DNA of 64,000 bases from contig JADJCP010000008.1 in assembly GCA_016703155.1 (NCBI GenBank), positions 76,369-140,368 on the forward strand, in the 5' to 3' direction. Below, piece after piece: positions 61,082-64,000 of this stretch (position 1 is the first letter of the stretch; each line of letters starts with the position of its first letter). The notes under the pieces were generated by a model. The model saw nothing but the letters and a program-made list of their open reading frames with translations. It made no database searches and was not told the DNA's origin. The stretch is from Hydrogenophilales bacterium (lineage in GTDB: Bacteria > Pseudomonadota > Gammaproteobacteria > Burkholderiales > Thiobacillaceae). Both the position numbers and the translations under genes were made by a program.

Positions 61082-62467
61082 GTGGATAGAAACCGTCTAC
61101 GGCAAGATGCCTTTGGGCCTCAACCACTCAAAGCTTGGTGAGTTATGTGTGGAAGGAGGCGTACAAACTGGGCCATTCGGTAGCCAACTGCATCAAGAAG
61201 ATTATGTGGAGTCTGGAACCCCCATCATCACAGTTGAACATTTGGGCGAAAACCGAATTGTTCATTCCAGCCTACCAAGGGTATCCGACGAGGATCGTCA
61301 ACGACTTTCCAGATACACCCTGAGGCGCGGAGACATTGTTTTTAGCCGGGTCGGCTCAGTTGACCGACGCGCCCTTGTTCAGCAGCACGAAGACGGATGG
61401 CTATTCTCAGGGCGCTGCCTCCGTGTAAGGCCGCGACAGGATGTATTGGACAGCCAATGGCTCTCATATTATTTTGGGTTACCCAGCTTTAAGAACTACA
61501 TACGGGGCATCGCAGTTGGAGCAACGATGCCATCGCTCAACACGAAATTGTTAAGCGATATTCCAATCTACTTCCCCTCCATGGAAATACAGCGTCAGGC
61601 GGCTTTTGCGCTATCGTCCCTCGACGACCGCATCGCTCTCCTGCGCGAAACCAACACCACGCTCGAAGCCATCGCGCAGGCGCTGTTCAAGTCGTGGTTT
61701 GTCGATTTCGACCCCGTCCACGCCAAGCAACAAGGCCTCGCCCCGGAAGGAATGGACGAAGCCACCGCCGCGCTTTTTCCCGATGGCTTTGAGGAATCGG
61801 AACTGGGGTTGGTGCCGAGAGGGTGGGGTCAGACAACGCTTGCCGATGTTGTCGCAGGGAGCGGCGGCTTTGTCCAGACGGGGCCATTCGGCAGCCAACT
61901 TCACGCCTCGGACTACGTGGAGTCAGGTATCCCAGTGGTGATGCCTAGGATATTCGGAACCGCAGTGTGGTCGCCGACTCGATTGCCAGAGTCCCAGAAT
62001 TCGATGCTGAGCGACTGAGTCGCCACCGCTTAAAAGTGGGAGACATCGTTTTCAGCCGGCGAGGAGACGTTGAACGTCACGCGTTGATCGGCCCCCGTGA
62101 AGAGGGATGGCTGTGTGGGACTGGATGCTTGCTCGCTCGGCCGGGTGACAGATTCCCATCCCCCACGTTCCTGTCAACGACATTGGATGCACCCGGCGCA
62201 CGTACTTGGCTGGTCCAACATGCAGTGGGTGCAACGATGCCAAATCTCAACACAGGCATTCTCGGCTCAGTTCCAGTCCTATCGCCTCCAACACCTATTT
62301 TGATTGCCTTCGAGGACGTCATTTCAGTGCTCGAAGCGCAGCGTGGTACAAGCGCAGTCACAGTAGAGACTCTTGCCTCCCTCCGCGACACCCTGCTTCC
62401 CCGGCTGATCTCCGGCCAACTGCGCCTCCCTGAAGCTGAGGCCATCCTGGCGGAAGCCATCGTATGA
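61071..62467 (+). pseudogene. hsdS: Type I specificity subunit HsdS, frameshift in second TRD
   Basis: Two target-recognition domains, each beginning with almost the same motif (VQTGPFGSQLHQEDYVESG and VQTGPFGSQLHASDYVESG), are joined by a conserved helix (QRQAAFALSSLDDRIALL). One missing A near 61945 breaks the second TRD after VVMP; the adjacent frame reads DIRNRSVVADSIARVPEFD and continues to 62467. As read, the protein would end at 62018 with one TRD. There is no simple repeat to explain phase variation. Confidence 0.85.
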
Positions 62468-62536
62468 CACTCAACCTATCCACCCTGCCGCTTGCGAAGT
62501 AAATGGGGACCAGAACGAAATGAGCTGAGGGCTGAA

Positions 62537-64000
62537 ATGACCGAAGACCAATTGGAACAGGAAGCACTTGGCTGGCTGGCCGATGTCGGTTACGTGACGT
62601 TGTACGGCCCGGACATTGCGCCCGATGGCTGCAGCCCGGAGCGGGCCGACCACCGGCAAGTCGTCCTGGTTGAACGTCTGCAAGAGTCTGTCTTCCGTTT
62701 GAACCGGAAATCCCCGCCGCCGCGGTGCGGGGATGCGATCAAGCAAGTGCTCGATCTGGGTATCCCCGCCCTGCTCTCCGCAAACCGGCATTTTCATCAA
62801 CTGCTGGTGTCTGGTGTGCCGGTGCAATACCAGAAGGATGGCGAAACGCGCGGCGACTTCGTTCGCCTGATCGATTGGGCGGACTTGAAGCAAAACGAGT
62901 GGCTGGCGATCAACCAGTTCACCATCAAAGGCAGTGGTCACAAGAACGCGCACACGCGCCGGCCGGACGTCATCCTGTTCGTCAATGGCCTGCCGCTGGT
63001 CCTGCTTGAACTGAAGAATCCCGCCGACGAAAACGCCGACATCTGGAAGGCCTACGACCAGATCCAGACCTACAAGGAACAGATTCCCGATGTGTTCCAG
63101 TACAACGAGGTGCTGGTCATCTCCGACGGCAGCGAAGCGCGCCTGGGTTCGCTCTCCGGCGATGCCGAACGCTTCATGCAGTGGCGCACCATCGATGGAG
63201 TGACGCTGGATCCGCTGGGTCAGTTCAACGAGCTGGAAACCTTGATTCGCGGGGTACTGGCCCCGGCCAGACTGATCGACTACCTGCGCTTTTTCGTGTT
63301 GTTTGAGGATGACGGCACGCTGGTCAAGAAGATCGCCGGCTATCACCAATATCACGCGGTCCGCGCCGCGATCGACCAGGTGGTGAACGCGTCGCGACCC
63401 GGTGGCACGCACAAGGGCGGCGTCGTCTGGCATACCCAGGGCAGCGGCAAGAGCATCACCATGACCTGCTTTGCCGCCCGCGTCATGCAGGACGCGGCGA
63501 TGGAGAACCCAACCATCGTCGTCATCACCGACCGCAACGACCTGGACGGCCAGCTGTTCGGCGTGTTCTCACTAGCTCAAGGCTTGCTGCGCGAGCAACC
63601 AGTGCAAGCCGAAACCCGGCAAGACCTGCGTGCAAAACTGGGCAACCGCCCCTCTGGCGGCATCGTGTTCGCCACCATCCAGAAGTTCATGCCCGGCGAG
63701 GACGAAGACACCTTTCCGCTGCTGTCCGACCGTAGCAACATCGTGGTCATCGCCGACGAGGCGCACCGCACGCAATACGGATTCGAAGCGAAGTTGAAAG
63801 GCAAACCGGGGCAGGAGAAATACCAGGTCGGCTATGCCCAGCATCTGCGCGATGCGCTGCCCAACGCTACCTTCGTGGCCTTCACCGGCACGCCGGTCTC
63901 CAGCGAGGACCGCGATACCCGTGCCGTGTTCGGCGACTACATCCACGTCTACGACATGCAGCAATCGAAAGAGGATGGGGCCACAGTCGCGATCTACTTC
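62537..64000 (+). CDS. hsdR: Type I restriction endonuclease subunit HsdR, 3' end outside window
   Basis: First 488 codons of the motor/nuclease subunit. The N-terminal nuclease domain includes RRPDVILFVNGLPLVLLELK (the PD-ExK region). Walker A is HTQGSGKSITM near residue 300 and motif II is VVIADEAHRTQYG near residue 410, then FTGTPVS. It runs off the window end. GAGGGCTGAA precedes the ATG, with no strong ribosome site. Confidence 0.93.
   Translation, partial: MTEDQLEQEALGWLADVGYVTLYGPDIAPDGCSPERADHRQVVLVERLQESVFRLNRKSPPPRCGDAIKQVLDLGIPALLSANRHFHQLLVSGVPVQYQKDGETRGDFVRLIDWADLKQNEWLAINQFTIKGSGHKNAHTRRPDVILFVNGLPLVLLELKNPADENADIWKAYDQIQTYKEQIPDVFQYNEVLVISDGSEARLGSLSGDAERFMQWRTIDGVTLDPLGQFNELETLIRGVLAPARLIDYLRFFVLFEDDGTLVKKIAGYHQYHAVRAAIDQVVNASRPGGTHKGGVVWHTQGSGKSITMTCFAARVMQDAAMENPTIVVITDRNDLDGQLFGVFSLAQGLLREQPVQAETRQDLRAKLGNRPSGGIVFATIQKFMPGEDEDTFPLLSDRSNIVVIADEAHRTQYGFEAKLKGKPGQEKYQVGYAQHLRDALPNATFVAFTGTPVSSEDRDTRAVFGDYIHVYDMQQSKEDGATVAIYF

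Larger units (their letters stand above)
23367..64000 (+). mobile_element. Integrative conjugative element adjoining dif, right edge not seen
   Basis: From the dif-like site rightward come ICE hallmark genes of the GI3/PFGI-1 type: parA, parB, DUF2857, a winged-helix replication gene, a PFL_4669-type gene, DUF3158, ssb, DUF3577, DUF3275, RadC and a DUF6094-type methyltransferase. No tyrosine integrase next to the left end is present, which fits use of host XerCD, as in the Neisseria gonococcal genetic island. No conjugation (type IV secretion) genes lie within the window. Whether the toxin-antitoxin and restriction genes past 57 kb belong to it is inference. Confidence 0.6.

Overview
The window looks like a chromosome segment of a GC-rich member of the Pseudomonadota, most likely a betaproteobacterium. 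The evidence is the his-hinT-tatABC gene order, an NtrC/sigma-54 promoter before amtB, and a dif-like site matching the proteobacterial XerC/XerD consensus. I cannot name the species from sequence alone.

Positions 1-10.6 kb are core chromosome and look intact. They hold a divergent partial hisC; a tight operon hisB-hisH-hisA-hisF-hisI-hisE-hinT-tatA-tatB-tatC; amtB with its own nitrogen-controlled promoter; tadA with an L,D-transpeptidase gene; and, on the other strand, an Smr-domain gene and trxB.

Positions about 10.6-23.3 kb are a shrunken transposable (Mu/BcepMu-like) prophage. Both ends carry inverted GGTTTGAAAC transposase-type sites. Repressor, transposase, MuB-like ATPase and tape-measure genes are frameshifted. 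GemA, a Mor-like activator and a protease I remnant are still readable. Most head and tail genes are gone, and three tRNA-like cloverleaf sequences lie in the middle.

A dif-like site at 23,367 sits just right of the prophage. It is followed at once by the replication and partition module of an integrative conjugative element (ICE): parA, parB, DUF2857, winged-helix replication genes with a nine-unit 23-bp iteron array, a PFL_4669-type gene, DUF3158 and ssb. This is the layout expected of an ICE that uses the host XerCD/dif system. The window ends before a second dif is seen, so the right edge is unknown.

Positions 31.7-43.3 kb are cargo bounded by IS remnants. They hold a glycosyltransferase with a coiled coil, a large HAD protein, and a set resembling the polyprenyl-phosphoryl-arabinose pathway (UbiA-type transferase, DprE1-like, DprE2-like, HAD phosphatase) with a flippase-like protein and a large membrane protein.

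Positions 43.9-57 kb are the ICE accessory operon: DUF3577, DUF3275, RadC, a DUF6094-type methyltransferase, an SNF2-type helicase and many small genes. The most striking feature of the window is here. Many of these genes are preceded by long structured leaders. Eight have a pseudoknot-like module with compensatory changes between copies. Most leaders end in a hairpin that pairs with the Shine-Dalgarno sequence next to the start codon, which suggests shared translational control.

Positions 57-64 kb are a defence and addiction island: MqsR/MqsA, a ParS/MbcA-like antitoxin with a RES toxin, a WGR-like protein, and a type I restriction system (hsdM, frameshifted hsdS, partial hsdR). Single-base frameshifts and in-frame stops occur repeatedly from 10.9 kb onward and nowhere in the core region. 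This means either decay of mobile DNA or assembly error.
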